Source: Bradyrhizobium macuxiense
GTDB lineage: Bacteria > Pseudomonadota > Alphaproteobacteria > Rhizobiales > Xanthobacteraceae
DNA: 64,000 nucleotides
Assembly (NCBI RefSeq): GCF_007993935.1
Contig: NZ_VITY01000008.1
Coordinates: 372,001-436,000, forward strand
Reading direction: 5' to 3'
The position numbers and the translations under genes were made by a program. Of this stretch, positions 63,865 through 64,000 are shown one piece after another. How positions within the stretch are numbered: the first letter of the stretch is position 1; each line of letters begins with the position of its first letter. Under the pieces are notes generated by a model that searched no databases, was not told the origin of the DNA, and saw only the letters and a program-made list of their open reading frames with translations.

Positions 63865-64000
63865 ATGTCCCTGCGCTTGATTGCTGTATCCGCTCTGGTT
63901 GCTGGCCTTGGCCTCGGCGGCGCGGTGATCCCCGGCCTCTGCACCGAGTCAGACGCGCCGGCGCAGCCGGTGCCGCGGGCGGTCGCGATGACGACCGAAC
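63865..64000 (+). CDS. Exported protein, start only (3' end outside window)
   Basis: The first 45 residues are visible: a signal-like MSLRLIAVSALVAGLGLGGA, then VIPGLC and a Pro/Ala-rich stretch. A perfect AAGGAGGT ribosome-binding site precedes ATG 63865. Position after a CcdA gene suggests a thioredoxin- or TlpA-like partner, but no catalytic motif is in view. Confidence 0.6.
   Translation, partial: MSLRLIAVSALVAGLGLGGAVIPGLCTESDAPAQPVPRAVAMTTE

Overview
The window is one stretch of a high-GC alphaproteobacterial chromosome. Gene order (rpmH-rnpA-yidC-engB-argB; dapD-DUF805-dapE; def-fmt-truA; recR-ybaB-dnaX-ffs), a 1600-residue NAD-glutamate dehydrogenase and a dense set of 'GTCCCTGCGAAAGCAGGGACCCAT'-type intergenic palindromes suggest Bradyrhizobium or a close relative; this is an inference from family knowledge, not from a search. 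No phage, insertion sequence, CRISPR array or plasmid gene was seen.

Layout. 1-6420: a carbohydrate ABC transporter operon of the ribose type (a permease cut by the window edge, a binding protein, a permease fused to a strictosidine-synthase-like beta-propeller, a second free propeller, and a double ATPase). 6421-8228: a 44-bp fragment of a phosphomannomutase gene, a small SH3-like exported protein, a small membrane protein and a sterol-desaturase-family oxygenase. 8488-11933: an HscC-type Hsp70 followed by a Sel1-repeat protein with a J-like domain lacking the HPD motif. 12035-14902: a LysR regulator divergent from an SDR oxidoreductase and a glutathionyl-hydroquinone reductase, with a perfect palindrome between. 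15048-18761: a LuxR-type regulator, an exported protein and a YadA-type trimeric autotransporter. 19305-27218: a YgiQ radical-SAM protein, NAD-glutamate dehydrogenase, a small exported protein and tRNA-Arg(ACG).

27374-44430 is mostly core genome: an orphan sensor kinase; rpmH, rnpA, yidC, engB and argB behind a strong sigma-70-like promoter; lysine/peptidoglycan genes dapD and dapE around a DUF805 membrane protein; the tRNA/translation cluster truA, fmt and def; rmuC; and an AmpG-like muropeptide permease. 44570-54993 holds recR, ybaB, dnaX and the SRP RNA, then HIT, nudC, a PfkB sugar kinase, an Lrp/AsnC regulator, a small membrane protein overlapping a six-helix chemoreceptor, and phosphomannomutase/phosphoglucomutase. 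55355-64000 holds a TIGR02281-type aspartic protease, an NCS1 nucleobase symporter, the HrpB helicase, an acyltransferase, a 45-residue membrane protein, an ECF sigma factor with a possible small downstream ORF and a clean terminator, a CcdA-type membrane protein and the start of an exported protein.

The main unusual points are the permease-propeller fusion, the HscC/J-like pair, a leader sequence shared by the autotransporter gene and a distant spacer, a hairpin that hides the DUF805 ribosome-binding site, and a modular family of intergenic palindromes in which two members carry the same 23-nt replacement of their terminal loop.
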